Source of the DNA: Lyophyllum atratum
Taxonomy: Eukaryota; Basidiomycota; Agaricomycetes; Agaricales; Lyophyllaceae
Direction of reading: 5' to 3'
NCBI GenBank assembly: GCA_014905825.1
Contig: JACGCN010000033.1
Location: 372,001-436,000, forward strand
Length of the DNA stretch: 64,000 bases
Position 1 is the first letter of the stretch. Each line of letters opens with the position of its first letter. Shown piece after piece: positions 1 through 12,568 of the stretch. Both the position numbers and the translations under genes were made by a program. The notes beneath the pieces are model-generated. The model saw only the letters and a program-made list of their open reading frames with translations. It was not told where the DNA came from and did not search any database.

Positions 1-757
1 CTATGGATGCACCGTCAGCAAGTATACCCGGTCATTAAGTACCAAGCTGCTCACCCTCAACCAATGCCCGCGATAATAGATGGTGTGAGTGGTATCTATC
101 GTCGTGAAACGTTAGTATAGTGAACCAATATCGTGTGAAGGCGCTTACCCAGGCTGGGCATGAATGCGACCTTGCGTTTTCTCCGTCCATGGACTAGACC
201 GCCGTCGTGCGCTTCCTCCTCCTCATCCTCTTCTAAATCCCCAGTCGTCGTTTGCGTCAGCCCATTACGTCCTGCCGAGCGAGTGGTGATTTCGAATTCC
301 CTGCTGCGACCCCATGCAGGTTGCTAATGTGGGTGTCAGTGGCAGATATGGCAGGATTGACAGTCATGAAATACCTTGGCAAGCCAGTGCATTAACCTAA
401 GGGAGAGTACGCTTAGGGGGACATCAGTATCAAGTGTAGATGGGGCTCACCAGTCATAGGGGTAATCTTCTTGACTGAAATGAGCCGTCAAGAAGAATGC
501 TGTCATGGGGATTCAACGTGTGAGCTGGTGGAATTGGTTAGGAGTGAGAGGGTGACGAACAATCTACAAAGCCATTCCAAGCCGAAACGGACGCCCGGCG
601 GGCGGTCTCTACGGTTCCACCGATGACCACAAGTTTCTGCGTGGCGGTGAGTCACAGCACATAAGAGTGTGGCGGGCTTGAGGGGACTTACAAGGGTATC
701 CTGAATGGCTCCCGTGTTCATGCCAAGGGGGGAGAGTATATTCTTGAGCGCGTCCAT
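1..757 (-). CDS. BCS1: BCS1-like mitochondrial AAA ATPase, N-terminal part (cut by left edge)
   Basis: BCS1 proteins are inner-membrane AAA ATPases that move the folded Rieske iron-sulfur protein into complex III. Only the N-terminal BCS1-specific domain is in the window. The start ATG is at 757-755 and exon 1 (692-757) encodes 22 residues, followed by a GTAAGT donor. Hand-splicing gives KLVVIGGTVETARR, then SFFLTAHFSQEDYPYDW, an acidic stretch DLEEDEEEEAHDGG, and DTTHTIYYRGHWLR, the order seen in fungal BCS1-like proteins. At least five introns interrupt this part. The last intron in view ends exactly at base 1, so the AAA module lies off the left edge. Fungi carry several BCS1-like paralogues, so this may be a paralogue rather than the complex III chaperone itself. 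No ATPase motif is visible, so activity cannot be judged. Confidence 0.82.
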
Positions 758-3700
758 GGCGAGAAGGCGTCGGGGAAGATGACAAGGGAAGGAAAAGAAA
801 GGCAGGCAGTGGTAACCTACGGGTTGCCCTTATATGGATTTGATATTGCCTCGTGTAAAGAAGGCAGGGTAGCGTCTATGAGGTGGACCGATTCCGCGGC
901 ATCTTTCCCACTTCGATCACCATAAATCCGAAATCAATCTACTCGTGCGATCATGACCATTCACTGGTCAATATCAGTCAAGGCTGTCAAGCACCCAAGG
1001 ATTCGGCTGCGCTGAACATCGTCTGAGTCAACCAACGGGTGTATTGGTCTGCACGACTGTTGAAGATGGTTGCGCACTGTCTGCGCAGTCCTGCACGTCG
1101 CCGTCAGGTTTACGTTTCGTGCTCCCCCAAGCATTCATCTGTCGAACCTGAAGTGGCGTCGGAAAGCTATAAGATTGGACCCTGATACCGCTGATCCCCT
1201 GACGTGGTTGCGGCAAATGTGGAATTAAAACTGCAAGAGTCCGCTAGTAAGCGAGAGTGTTATCTCGAACGGAAAGCGTCAAAACGCTTTGTACCAAAAC
1301 ACAACGAAGATGAGCATGAAGAAGGGTAGTCCGCGGCCAATAATTCGAGTAAAATTCTTTGAAATTTCCAATCAATTACGGCTATTATTTGTCTTCCCCT
1401 AACTCCGATGGCGACTTGACCCTTACGCGTACGCCTTGTGTTCAAAACATGCCTTATGTTCCACGCCTACACACCCTTCTCTCTACTGAGCAAAATGGCG
1501 ACCTCTTCATCCTCTTGACAGTGATGACTAGGCGCTGGACCGGTCCGCCAAACGTAGCCATGCCCCTGGGAACCGGCAATACAGATATGTGGGGAAGACA
1601 AGGCGAGATTGAATCTTGGATCAATTGGGGACAATTATGAGTACGCCGATGAAGACGCGAGCTTGGTTCGGCCGCAGGCGGCCCCAATTTCATCACTTGC
1701 TCAGGAGTCTACTGAAGAGCATTCCTATTGACGTATCATGAACGACAACGTGACGGTGTACAACTTCCAGCATGGAACTCATCACCGACTCGTAGAACAC
1801 CACGCTCGGCCGAACTTCACACACGTATTTTTGGTCAACGCTCTGCCTCTACAGGAGTGTACAGGGCTTTTAGCACCTGTTCAATCCGCATTCCGATCCG
1901 CGTGTTGCTAATGAACTTCAGGCGTGTCCCAGTATTGAGGCCTGCAGACCTCAACCGAGGCATATATATTCCGCCTGGATTTATTGCCCTTCAGATCAAC
2001 CAACTCATTGGACCACGAGTCGGTATTACCATGGGGCTATGCCAACGGTAGATTGATTGTTGCAGCTGAGTTCTTCATGACGGACAATTGAGCTTACCAA
2101 AAATAGTGATGTGATGGTGCCCAGGCTGTGTACAGTGTACCTACTGTGTACGCAGGGTTGATCTTGGTCCTTACGGATCACCTAAGCGTCTATCTTTGCT
2201 GATTACAGAGCGTGATATCTGGGTTTCGAAGGAACACCCGAAGAGATTACAAGCCAAACTGTGGCGCACCCACCCCATGAGGAATCATCACTGTCACAAT
2301 ACACAGCCATGCGCGGCCTTCGAAGGCAATCTAAGCGCGTGGTACGACCCAGAACAGAAGCTTGAAGGAAATCGGACGTTTAAAACCTCACCGGCGCTCT
2401 GGATGATCTTCCCATGACACCGAATGTTCCGCGATGCGCAAGGACTCGTGGCCACGTCCATCGTTCGAAGAGGGTACCTTGACTCGACGACATCGCTGCG
2501 GATTAGCCCCCAATCTCACAAGTGACTCCGGGACCGACTGGATCTGCGATGACATTCCCGAACAAGCAGGAGGACCTTGGATTTCTGGTGACAAGATTGC
2601 GGAATCTCAGGCGCTTATCGAGTCATCCTCAGGGGCCAATCAGGGGTCCGAATACACCACACTCTAATTCGTGCTCCGGCGATATTTATGTTTTCGAAGC
2701 AACTTCGAAGACACTTCGAGCTTGGATGCGATTTCAGGGTGTTGCAGATTCACCCAAAGCAGAAAACGAACGCGGTTCCAGGACGCATCCGCTGCTTGCA
2801 GGTACGGATGTAACGCGGAATGATAGGGCATGAGCGGGTTAATTCATGAGGGTTAGATTTCCCCTTCGGTGAACAGCAAGTTGGGAATATAAGGTCAATT
2901 CAATAGGTAGGCGGTATGAGCAACCTGGTGAGAAGTATTAGCAGAGATGCGATACGAATACTAGAGCCTTACTTCTCGCGTGTCTTTCAATACATCACAG
3001 GGACCGAGCATCTCCGTCCTTAATCCTTCTGTTGGGTCTGATCCTGAAAGAAGGTGCAATCCGACCGCGTGTCTAGTTGGGTTGTTGTTGTAACGTTACA
3101 CTTGAGTCAGATGATAATCCAATAAAACCAGAGCGTCTGCAGTAATGCGGATCTATGAGTTAGCCTCGTGAGTTGTTGTCCTCTGTCGCTCTGTGTAGGG
3201 GGATGACCGCCTTCGAAAACAACGCGAGGCAGCCTTGGAAGGCGCACAAAGGGTAAACCAGGCCGCAAGGCGTAAACGATGTCGATAAGAAGGAAAACGA
3301 ATGTAATACAAGGACGGGTGGCGTACCTCGTGTGGTAGTGAGACACGAATATCGGACCGGACCGCTGCCTAGAAGCATAAAGCACTCCTACAAAAGGGTT
3401 CGCCACCCGAGTTAAGCGGCAGGTTCGACGGCGTGCAAGTCAACGATGGGAAGCGGAAAGGGTAACCAGAGTCCTCGCGGTCTAGGATAGCCCGGGTATA
3501 CATGAAATTAGGTGACGCGGCGAACGATTCGATACAGACGGCTAGGTACGACGCCTCCCAAGGACAGCAGGTCACGTACTCCAGAAAATTGAAGGGCATG
3601 GCGACTTTTGCAGATCCATGGCTTTTAACTAAGTATGGATCTCCAGGTAACAAGAGTAGCGTTCGCCCGAGCTCGATCCCCCCATGTCCGACCGGAAATC

Positions 3701-5687
3701 TCACGAGATCAGTTGAATCTTGAGTTCGTCTCAAGTCGGACTTGATCAGTGTTGGCATTCGTGAACAATCGGTCCGCCCAAGCAACGTCCCGGATCATGG
3801 AAATAAAGTGCAGCCTGCGAATGATTTTCGTGTCCTATGACCAGGTCGACAACTGTTAGACTCGGATACAGCGGTTGATATATAATCTGGGGCGAGCCGT
3901 CGCGCTCCTTTCGACAATTCGTCCGCGAGGCTGAAGGCGATTCAATGTAGATCACTCGGGTCACCGTCGTCCCACACAAGGTGTACCTCGTGTGAGAAAA
4001 CACTTCATTTGCCGGAATAACTCGGAATCTGTTTCGGAGGATTTACAACGCAGCGCTGGAACGCTGGAAGGAATCTGAAGTATGAGAGATTTGACAGAAA
4101 TGCGCAGGAAATAGGAATGCGGTGGGAGCTGACTGTGGGCCCGGCGTTAATTGGATCAGCACAGCCCATCAGATTCATAGACGCTGGTGTCGAGTCCGGC
4201 GGTAAAGACAGTAGAGCGAGGCGTTTAGAGCCTTAAATGCGAGTATCCAGACTACTGGGTACTTGTGGAGCGAGCGTCCGTATATGTCGTAGAGCGGAAT
4301 GTCTTCTTAGGAACGGTCAGTATCTGTGGACGCACATTTTGACCACGCGACTACAAGTGACCACGCGGCGATTTTGTCTGGACAGGTCGGGGTCGTTCTT
4401 GTCTGAAATGCATCATCTGGCCTTCCACTAAGAATAGCTCGAAAAAAGGAAATTTGCGGTCCGGGCTCTTCGGGCATCAAAAATCGCCTCAAAAACACTT
4501 CAGAACACCTACTGAGCGAGCGTAGACTCGAACCCAGTCGTCTTGATAGTAATCGCAATGTTTAATCTGAGGGAGTGAGCGCAATGCTGAATCTGATGAT
4601 GTTCTGTTTTTGGATTATGTGAAGGGGGTAATTACTATCAAGAAGACTGGTACGGAATAACCGTGATTGAGTACAGAGGAATTTTCGAGCCCCGACATTT
4701 TCCATAAAAGGTAGAATATCCGTCATGTGATTTCACGTGTGCTGATCCGTTGGACTTCCGACGTGCTTGAGGATGTGGTGGGGTTGACGAGCAGAAGCCG
4801 TGGTTAACACAGACCAACGTAGGAACAGAGCCAGCAGCTTCATAGGATGCACGACAAGTAGTCTGACTCTCACGGCAAACTAGAATGACACGGAGATTGA
4901 TACAAATTGCGCGCGGAAATCCTGCGCAAAGAGCTGTAATTAGTGTCTCTGTTGGTTCTGGAGTGTGACAGGAGTGCTTTCATCGGTACACGAGCGTTTT
5001 TGGGAGCTCATAAAGACCGTAAAGACAGGAACTCGTCTCAGTCAACGCGCTTGGTGGTGGGGGCACGGTCAGATCACGAATTAGGAAATTGTCGGACTTC
5101 GAAATTTCCTCTGTACTAATCTACGGTTATTCCCTCCCAGCCGTTATGGTAATGATTACACGCCCACAGTGTACCATATCCGTAACGGCTGGTGTCGAGC
5201 CTAGAGCGAGCGCTTTTTTGGTGGTTTCGAGTGCATTCTTGGTGCTTTCCAAACCACAAAAAATTCCAACTGCCCACCATTATCCCCAGTTTCGTACCAG
5301 CACCCAGCGATTTGTCCGAAAATGGATCTAGGTGTCCGTGCAAAAACACCCTCTGGGTCTGAAAATTGATCTGGCCTTCGAGGTCAGAATGTTCGATTCT
5401 TGTCTGAGACGGTATCTGGCCGTTGGTGAGATAATCCGGAGTCCTGTCCAGCCTCATATTACACAGGAAGAATGTCGTTCTATCGTTCCCAAGCGCTGCG
5501 GATCCATCCAATATAAATTCATTCGGCCACGACATCCACGTCCATCGAGATGAGTCATGTTGGGCTGGCTGGATTAAAAGGGTTGTACAGGTACATCAAG
5601 TCGTAAAGTCATCTATAGACCAAGTTAGCGGATTCGTTTCAGGCAGAGAGGGTTATGTCATGCCTAAGAATCTCGAGGGTGGAGCTG
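758..5687. other. Gene-empty stretch, probably decayed repeats
   Basis: I find no convincing gene in these 4.9 kb. Reading frames are short, lack signature motifs and do not join into a spliceable protein. Weak internal similarity exists: the text around 4390-4430 (TTCTTGTCTGA, then TCTGGCC) resembles 5395-5420, and the words CTGGTGTCGAG and AGAGCGAG recur near 4180-4220 and 5190-5210. This suggests diverged copies of an old repeat. No tRNA, array or long inverted repeat was seen. Confidence 0.4.
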
Positions 5688-6516
5688 CTAATCTCTTCGC
5701 AACAGCGACCCCAACTCCATCTCTTCCACCACCTCGTCGTCTTGGTGTATCGGAACAACATTCAAGCCTTCCGACATCTCCCTCTTCACGCATAGTTGCT
5801 CAGCCACGATGACGGTGAGGATGGACCCTGCGATCATGACAAGCCAGAAGAATCCTGAAGTCGGTATCGACGCGGAGTAATAGCTTGACAGAACAAGGTG
5901 GTTGAAGACCAGGGTCAATGCAAAGTCGAGGATGAGTCGTGGCCGACGGACGAGAGCATAGAGGTAATAGATGCTGTAAATTTGAATTCTAGTTTAGTGG
6001 TCATACCCATGTTAAATGAGCTGGAGCTTACTCTGCGGAGCACGCAATGAGCCAGCATAGCGCAATAATCCAACCGCGCATTGGATCTGCCTGCCCATCC
6101 CACCGGTCCTTCTGCCAGCCATACCCGACTTTCTTCCCTCCACTCCAAGCCCAAGAATATGCACCCCACTTGCCTTCTCCATGTATCCCCCGTACTGTCG
6201 GGCGACCTGCCATCTCGCGCCAATCCATAATCATGCCTATGGAAACGTCAACTCCGGGCAGGGCATGTTTGTCACATTAACCCACCAATGTTGGCCGCAC
6301 CTCCTTCATAGTTGAGTGACGTCGCCTCTGCGAAGAGACCAAGCAGCGGCGGAATTAATATCGATAGCGTTAGGTAGTGGAGCGTCTGTATTGATACGAT
6401 CTGCACGTTGGCCGTCAACCTCAACAGTACTTTCTGTCCCTGCCAATGAAAGGAATTTGAAATACCTGAGAAATGAGAAGGACAGGATCCCAATTCGTAT
6501 TCGCTTTCGGCGCCAT
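5688..6516 (-). CDS. SYS1: SYS1-family Golgi integral membrane protein
   Basis: Sys1 is a small four-span membrane protein of the late Golgi that recruits the Arf-like GTPase Arl3/ARFRP1 and supports vesicle tethering. Four exons can be joined: exon 1 at 6516-6466 (MAPKANTNWDPVLLISQ), an exon reading IVSIQTLHYLTLSILIPPLL, a middle exon with a hydrophilic Gly/Trp-rich loop (WREMAGRP, KKVGYGWQ) then WIIALCWLIACSAE, and a last exon with LILDFALTLVFNHLVLSSYY, SFPTS-like SIPTSGFFWLV and an acidic tail. The N-terminal WDP..LISQ and the FNHL..SSYYSASIPTS segment are typical of the family. The hydrophilic loop between spans 1 and 2 looks longer than in animal Sys1. The spliced length of about 215 residues fits. 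It is transcribed away from the peptidase gene, with 214 bp between the two starts. Confidence 0.88.
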
Positions 6517-6730
6517 GGCGTGGGCTAGGTCGTGTGGGGAGGGTTAGACAGCCGAATCACTGGCAGCTGCCATGCAAGTGGTGGTGGTGTTCAAGGAGAA
6601 CAACCATTCTAGGGTTAGGGTTTTCATGACAGTTACCAATTGAATACAGCCCTTCTTCGGAACAGATGCCATTGCGTTCGTGTCAACGGGACCCCCCTAA
6701 ACCCGTGCTAGGTTGATCCCAACTACGACG

Positions 6731-9700
6731 ATGCCCAGCTCACCGTACCAGAGGCTGCCGGAGGGCGTAGGCCAGAGCTCGTCGCCTGCGAGCTCGAGTC
6801 ACACTTCGGACGGCGCTCTTGAACCAGCCTTCGCGAAACCGGCTACGTACTACGGGGAAGGCCCATTCGATCCACCAAGTTCTGACGATGAAGATGACAA
6901 CGAGACGGAGTCGCTCTTGGAAAAGCATGCTGCGCCATCGAGTCCAGGACTCGCAGAGCTTGGGGACAGGTTTTCATCGGGCTCGGGGCAAGTGCACGAG
7001 ACCGACGATGCTGACTTGAAGGTTAGTTGAATCAACTACAACGGAATCATGGCTTCACGTATCTCGTCCTACGTGGGGTATAATAATTTCTGGCCTATAA
7101 TATGTTGCATGTGCAGTTACAAAGTTCTAACTTATACCTCCGTTTCTAGAAACGTTCATCTCTCCGCTTTTTCGCCATCCTGCTTGCAGCAGTCCTACTT
7201 CTATCTGCGGTCGTCGGAATTATTGCTGCACAGACATACAAAGGAACTCCACAGCATCGACCAGGCACCAGGAAATTCACCATGGATCATGTATTCAATG
7301 GAACTTTCAACGCGCAGAGGAAAACTATCAACTGGGTGGAAGAAGGTATATTCGGACTTTTATTCTCCCAACTTGATTGATAAAACTCCACTGTAGCTGG
7401 AGATGGTGTATATTCGGTTTTCGAGGCAGGCGACCTCAAGCTGGTGGATCTGAAGACTAACACTACAGAAGTACTAGTTTCTTCGAAGGATATCAAGGAT
7501 GTAAGCACGTCTCCAAGATCCCAAATACAACCAAACTTAACAGCGCCCCATAGCAAAAAGGAAACCTTCTCATGTGGTACGCTTGGGATCTGTCGCCAGA
7601 TATGAAATACATTCTTTTAAAAGCTGACTATCGCAAGGTACGTGCACGTATACAGGAAGCATTAAGGATCGGGTTTCTTACATTCTTTCAAAGCAATGGC
7701 GCTGGTCAAGTTTCGGGAACTACTACGTCCACAATATAGAAGCCAAGACAACTCATCCCCTTATACCCCCCACTCATCCATCTGCTACCTCTTATGCTAC
7801 TTGGGCGCCAACAGGGCAATCTATAGCATATGTCACAGACAACGACCTTTACGTGCTTACCAACCCTTCGTAAGTGATATTCCCCTCGCACACTGCTCGA
7901 CCAATGACCTCCATACCACAGAGCCACCCCAATCCGAGTCACCGCCTCCGGAAACGCTTCCCTCTTCCACGGTGTCCCCGATTGGGTCTACGAAGAAGAA
8001 ATCTTCTCCGCCGACTTCGCCCTCTGGTGGTCCCCCGACGCCAAAAAAGTCGCATTCCTCGTCTTCGACGAAACCGCCGTCGAAGAATACAACTTCCCCA
8101 TCTACAACCCCACGGCAGACAACAACGCCGTTATCCCCTATACCTCGGACATCGTCATGAAATACCCCAAGCCCGGCTACAACAACCCTCTCGTCTCAGT
8201 GCACGTATTCGATGTAGCCCGGCATGCTGAGGACGCGGGGACTGAGACAGACTTCGCTGCTGAGGAACATACGTATGAGTTGGAGTGGCCGCACCGCCAC
8301 GCGGCGAATGATAGTATCATTTCGCAGGTCAAGTGGGTGGGCGATGCGTCGCTGATCCTGAAGGAGGTCAACCGTAATGCGGATGATGGGAATGTGGTGT
8401 TGTTCAATTTGGACAATGCGGAGGAGCGTGCGCGGTCGCGTGGAAAGGTCGTTCGGAAGCTTGGGAAGAAGGGCGAGCAAGGAGATAATGGGTGGATCGA
8501 TCATGTAAGTCGGATTTCCATGGTTCGTAGGCATATGATGACCGGCGTGCTGACTCGTTTTTAGGATCAAAGCATCCACCGACTTCCTGCAAGCCTTACT
8601 CCCGGCGAGACTGATGCGTACCTTGACATCGTACCCACCCCGGAGGGCTACAACCACATTGCACTGTTCAGTCCCGCCAGCTCTGGGACCCCGCATTTCC
8701 TTACCAGTGGCAAGTGGGAGGTCACAAATGGGATCAAGGGCATCGATGTGAAGAGAGGCATGGTGTGAGTCTACTCTTGTTTCCCTTTGTAGCAAGGTTT
8801 AAGAGAGTATCGCAGGTATTTCGAGGCTGCGAACCCTTCTTCGATTGAACGTCACGTCTACTCGACACCTCTGCCAAAGGATGTCCCTTTCAAGGCCGTT
8901 GAGGCGATTGCCCTTACGGATGTGACGAAGCAGGCGTACTACTCGACAAGCTTTTCACCCGGCGCTGGATTCTACGTACTGGACTACCAAGGCCCTACCA
9001 TCCCCTGGCAGAAGATCATAGCTGTAGGCAACTCGAGTAAGCACCTGTTCAAGACGATTGCGCTCCCCACTTATGCCATCATCCATAGCGTTCGAACATA
9101 GTCTAACCAACAACGAATACCTGACCAATGTCACCATGGAATACGAAGCCCCCACTATCTCGCATTCCAAGATCATGAGCGATGGTTACGGTCTGTTTCT
9201 CATCCGTTCCGATGATTATCATCGAAGTAGCTGAAACAAGCGACTGTGATCCAGAGCTGAACGTGCAAGAGATCCGCCCACCCCGCATGGACGATTCTGG
9301 GCGCGTCAAGTACCCCGTCCTCTTTCGTGTGTGCGTAACGCTCTTCCTCCTCGGACCTGCAGTGGCGGGTTCAGTCGCGCGCCTGCCTATGCTGATACCG
9401 CATCTCGTTCTATCCCCGCATTAGCTACGGCGGCCCCCAGAGCCAATTGGTCGACCTCAAATTCACCCGAAATTGGCACGACTATCTCGCGTGTGGGTTG
9501 TCGTATATCGTCGTGACTGTCGATGGGCGAGGAACGGGATTCAAGGGCCGCCACCTCAGGAACCCCGTGAAAGACAATCTCGGATTCTACGAGACGATTG
9601 ACCAGATTAATGCCGCAAAGTGAGGGGTCATCTCGCGTTGTGATTGGCTCTGGCTGTGGGCCCAATACTGAACGACCCTGTGGCTAGGATCTGGGCAGCC

Positions 9701-10438
9701 AAGGAGTATGTGGATCGTAAACGAATCGGCATTTGGGGATGGGTAAGTATTTGCTTTGGTTCTAGGCCTCTATAGTTGACGATTAATCTTTTTGTAGTCG
9801 TATGGTGGATTTATGGCGTCCAAGGTCGTCGAAGCCAATGCTGGCGTGCATTCATTATCCATGGCAGTCGCAGTAAGTGGCATGTGGTTTCATTACCGTT
9901 TCCTTCTCTGTCGGACTCAACGATTCCTCCGGTCCGTTTCTCACAGCCTGTGACCAGTTGGCGTCTGTACGGTGAGCACATGGTAATCTTTTCCACACGA
10001 TCCATCAGCGTTGAGGCATTTCCGTGGTCTAGACTCAATTTACACCGAACGGTACATGAACCTGCCACAGCTCAATCCAGGAGGATATGTGAACGCGTCC
10101 ATCTCGAACGTGACAGGCTTCCACAATGTGGACTACCTACTGGCTCATGGGAGCGGCGATGACAACGTGCACTACGCGAACTCGGCACATCTGCTTGATA
10201 TGTTCACCAAGGCCCAGGTCCGGAATTTTAGGTTCAGGATGTTCACTGATAGGTGGGTTGGCTGGTTGCTATCCGGAATTGCCGAGCCAGCGCTGATTGG
10301 CTGTTGGGCTGTCCGCCACTGTTCGGTTACAGCGACCACTCGATAAGCCGACGGGGCGCGAACCGGGAGGTGTATCAGTTCCTGACGGACTTTTTAATCG
10401 AGAAGTGGGGCAAGGGAGGGCGACGACGGGGTTGGTAG
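6731..10438 (+). CDS. Dipeptidyl peptidase IV (family S9B), type II membrane protein
   Basis: This serine exopeptidase removes X-Pro or X-Ala dipeptides; fungal relatives are vacuolar Dap2 and Golgi Ste13. I chose the ATG at 6731 ([12 protein letters not shown]). A Ser/Asp/Glu-rich cytosolic tail of about 97 residues precedes one membrane span ([20 protein letters not shown]), then a beta-propeller with the landmarks [22 protein letters not shown] and [20 protein letters not shown]; the EE pair in VYEEE binds the substrate amino terminus. The hydrolase domain shows [21 protein letters not shown], the nucleophile in GWSYGGF (about 9790-9820), the Asp in GSGDDNVH (near 10155) and the His in SDHSI (near 10336). 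About a dozen introns are needed; the last one completes the Ser codon before DHSI. All three catalytic residues are intact. Vacuolar versus Golgi location cannot be decided from sequence. Confidence 0.93.
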
Positions 10439-10702
10439 AGAGAGCTGGTAGAGGCAGTGGATAGAAGGATTCCTATTGGTCAATCTACACTTGTGTAATT
10501 GGAATGTGTATATAACTCTGGAGTGGTCTGGACTCTGATGCGAGTGATTTAGAACTCCGAGCTAGACACACGCAGGGTCCAGACACAGATCACATCCCTC
10601 GGTGGAGGAATGCCGGGTCGATAAATATGCTGGACGACCTGACCTCCTACGGTACGTGTTTCGATGCCCTTCCCTGTCTCTTTTACCCATCAGAACCCAA
10701 GG

Positions 10703-12568
10703 ATGTTGCCAGCGTCGAGTCCCAACAGGCGGGATCGGCCAAAGGGTCTGTGGAAAGCCCGCGTGATGGCATTCTCGGCAAGAAATCCCCGCGGAAGGCA
10801 ACCCCCCGGCTCACCAGTTGAGTCCGACACCGACGACGACGACGCCTCCTCAACCTCATCCAGTCTTTCGGACACACAGCGCCGCGCATCGTCCATCGAT
10901 TCCCTCAGTGACGACGACCAAGTGTACTACTGGGGCTATTCGCCCAAGTGCAGTCCCTATCCCGATCGTGTCAGCAATTGGGCAACGTCGAGAAAAATAA
11001 TGGACACCTCATCGACTGCTGGGCCTGGCGTTTCGTCTGAAAACAAGGATTCATGCGACTATGAGGATTGGGAGGATCTAAAAGAACTGTTTGCAAAGGC
11101 AACAGATCAGTATGAGAGTGCGTTGATGACAGTGATCGATTCAGGGTTTTCGTGAACTGAATTGTATTTTTGGCGGACAGATGCCGACGCGTCTGAAGCC
11201 CTGCCAATCCTTCGTGGAGTCATCCATGAATGCCATCGTTTTCTGCTCTGCTACCCAGATCCTTCAGAGTTGTTTCTCAATTCACCACAACCTCCCCCAG
11301 CGACCACGCGTCCAGTGGATGAGCCAACGTCCAGCTTGCTTCTCAACTCTACAATATCAAAGGAGCGGAAATGGTGAGCTAAATTTCTCGGACTGAAATC
11401 CTGTCAACTTAAACCCTGCCGCAGCAAATGTGTCGAACTGCCGACCACGTTCCACGTTATCCTGGGGACCACTCTCTTCCTGTTCGGCAATCTAATCGCC
11501 CAATGGCCATCCCTTGCGCTGGAAGGCGAACCCGACGTCCCCCTCCCCTATTGGTTCGCCGCACTCGACGTCTTCGAAACAGGGGAGAACCTCCCCAGCC
11601 GGACGGATGGTCGAGGCGGCGAAACGCCAGAAGACTGGCGCATGGCGATCGTCTGGGGCCGCACCCTCGTGTGCATCGCGGACGAATCCATAACCCGCTC
11701 TGCACGTAAATCCAAAGACACTGGAGGAGGCCCAAGCTCTGCAGACACCCAGCCGCCCTCGCTCTCTAGTCTCAACCTCTTCTCCGCCGACGACCCCGAC
11801 TGGCCACCCGAGTCCCCATTCGCCGCGATCGCAGAGCGCAGGCCGCCCATCACGCGCCGCATGACCCTCAACTCGTCTTCGCCCAGCGAGCTCCTCGACC
11901 TCGCGATGGACCAGTTCTCCCGCGGTATCTTCCATATGCCGCACCCACGACACAACGGGCACGCGCAGAACTCCCGCCCGCCGACGGTGGGGCCGGGTGC
12001 CATTGCAGGGGCGCCGACGATGCAGGAGCAGGCGTTCTCCCGCGCCAAGGAGCTGTTCACCATCGCGTCGGAGGTGCTGCTCCTCGCTGAGAAGCTCCCT
12101 ACGCCCGCGCAGCGCCAGCAGTGGGCGTCCTGGGCGGACTCGGTGTTCAACCAAATGAAGATGGAGGCAGATATGGACGCCTGGCGCGGCCCGATCAACC
12201 GTGCGCGCGGGCGCTGCTGGTTGATTGTGGGCTCGGCGTGCATCGATGAGATCGAGGCTGCGATGGAGAGGGGGGATATGGATTTGACGAAGTCGGAGGA
12301 GGCGGAGGAGGCGAGGGAGGGGTTGGGGAAGGCTGTGGAGTTTTTTGAGCGCGCGAAGGGGTCGGCGTCGATGGGTGCGCTGAGCGATCCGGAGGTGAGG
12401 GAGCTGCAGGCGCTGCTGGCGGAGGCGCTGTTGACGCTGGGGAACCTGACGCCGGATGAAGCGGTGCAGGAGGACCTGTATGCGAGAGCGCAGCTGGAGG
12501 GTGGGGAGGATTACCTCATGGAGAGTCAGGAGGACGATGATGGGGATGAGATGATGAATGACGCTTGA
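10703..12568 (+). CDS. ETT1: ETT1/Nro1-family protein (enhancer of translation termination)
   Basis: Family members are nuclear helical-repeat proteins: yeast Ett1 affects stop-codon readthrough, and fission yeast Nro1 restrains the prolyl hydroxylase Ofd1 in oxygen-linked SREBP control. The starting Met at 10703 (MLPASSPNRRDRPKGLWKAR) keeps a basic RPKGL-type N-terminus; an in-frame ATG also exists at 10664. An acidic serine-rich stretch follows. Two introns are predicted: one with a GTGCGT donor that joins DQYEN to ADASEALPILRGVIHECHRF, and one ending GCCGCAG that joins KERKC to KCVELP. The GVIHECHRFL block is the strongest family signal. The large last exon is helical (MDQFSRGIF, FSRAKELFTIASEVLLLAEK) and ends in a very acidic tail. 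A long open frame lies antisense to this GC-rich exon and is judged spurious. Confidence 0.75.

Noticed and set aside
3369..3785. 138-residue open frame on the minus strand
   Set aside because: No motif, no spliceable neighbours, ordinary composition for random frame; not supported as a gene.
4505..4530. Possible tRNA T-arm (GGGTTCGAGTC on the minus strand)
   Set aside because: The flanking bases do not pair into a T stem, and no acceptor or D arm is present.
5116..5535. 139-residue open frame on the minus strand
   Set aside because: Lies in the decayed-repeat stretch and shows no family signature.
6610..6620. Telomere-like TAGGGTTAGGG
   Set aside because: Only two units in the SYS1-peptidase promoter gap; too short to mean a chromosome end or fusion.
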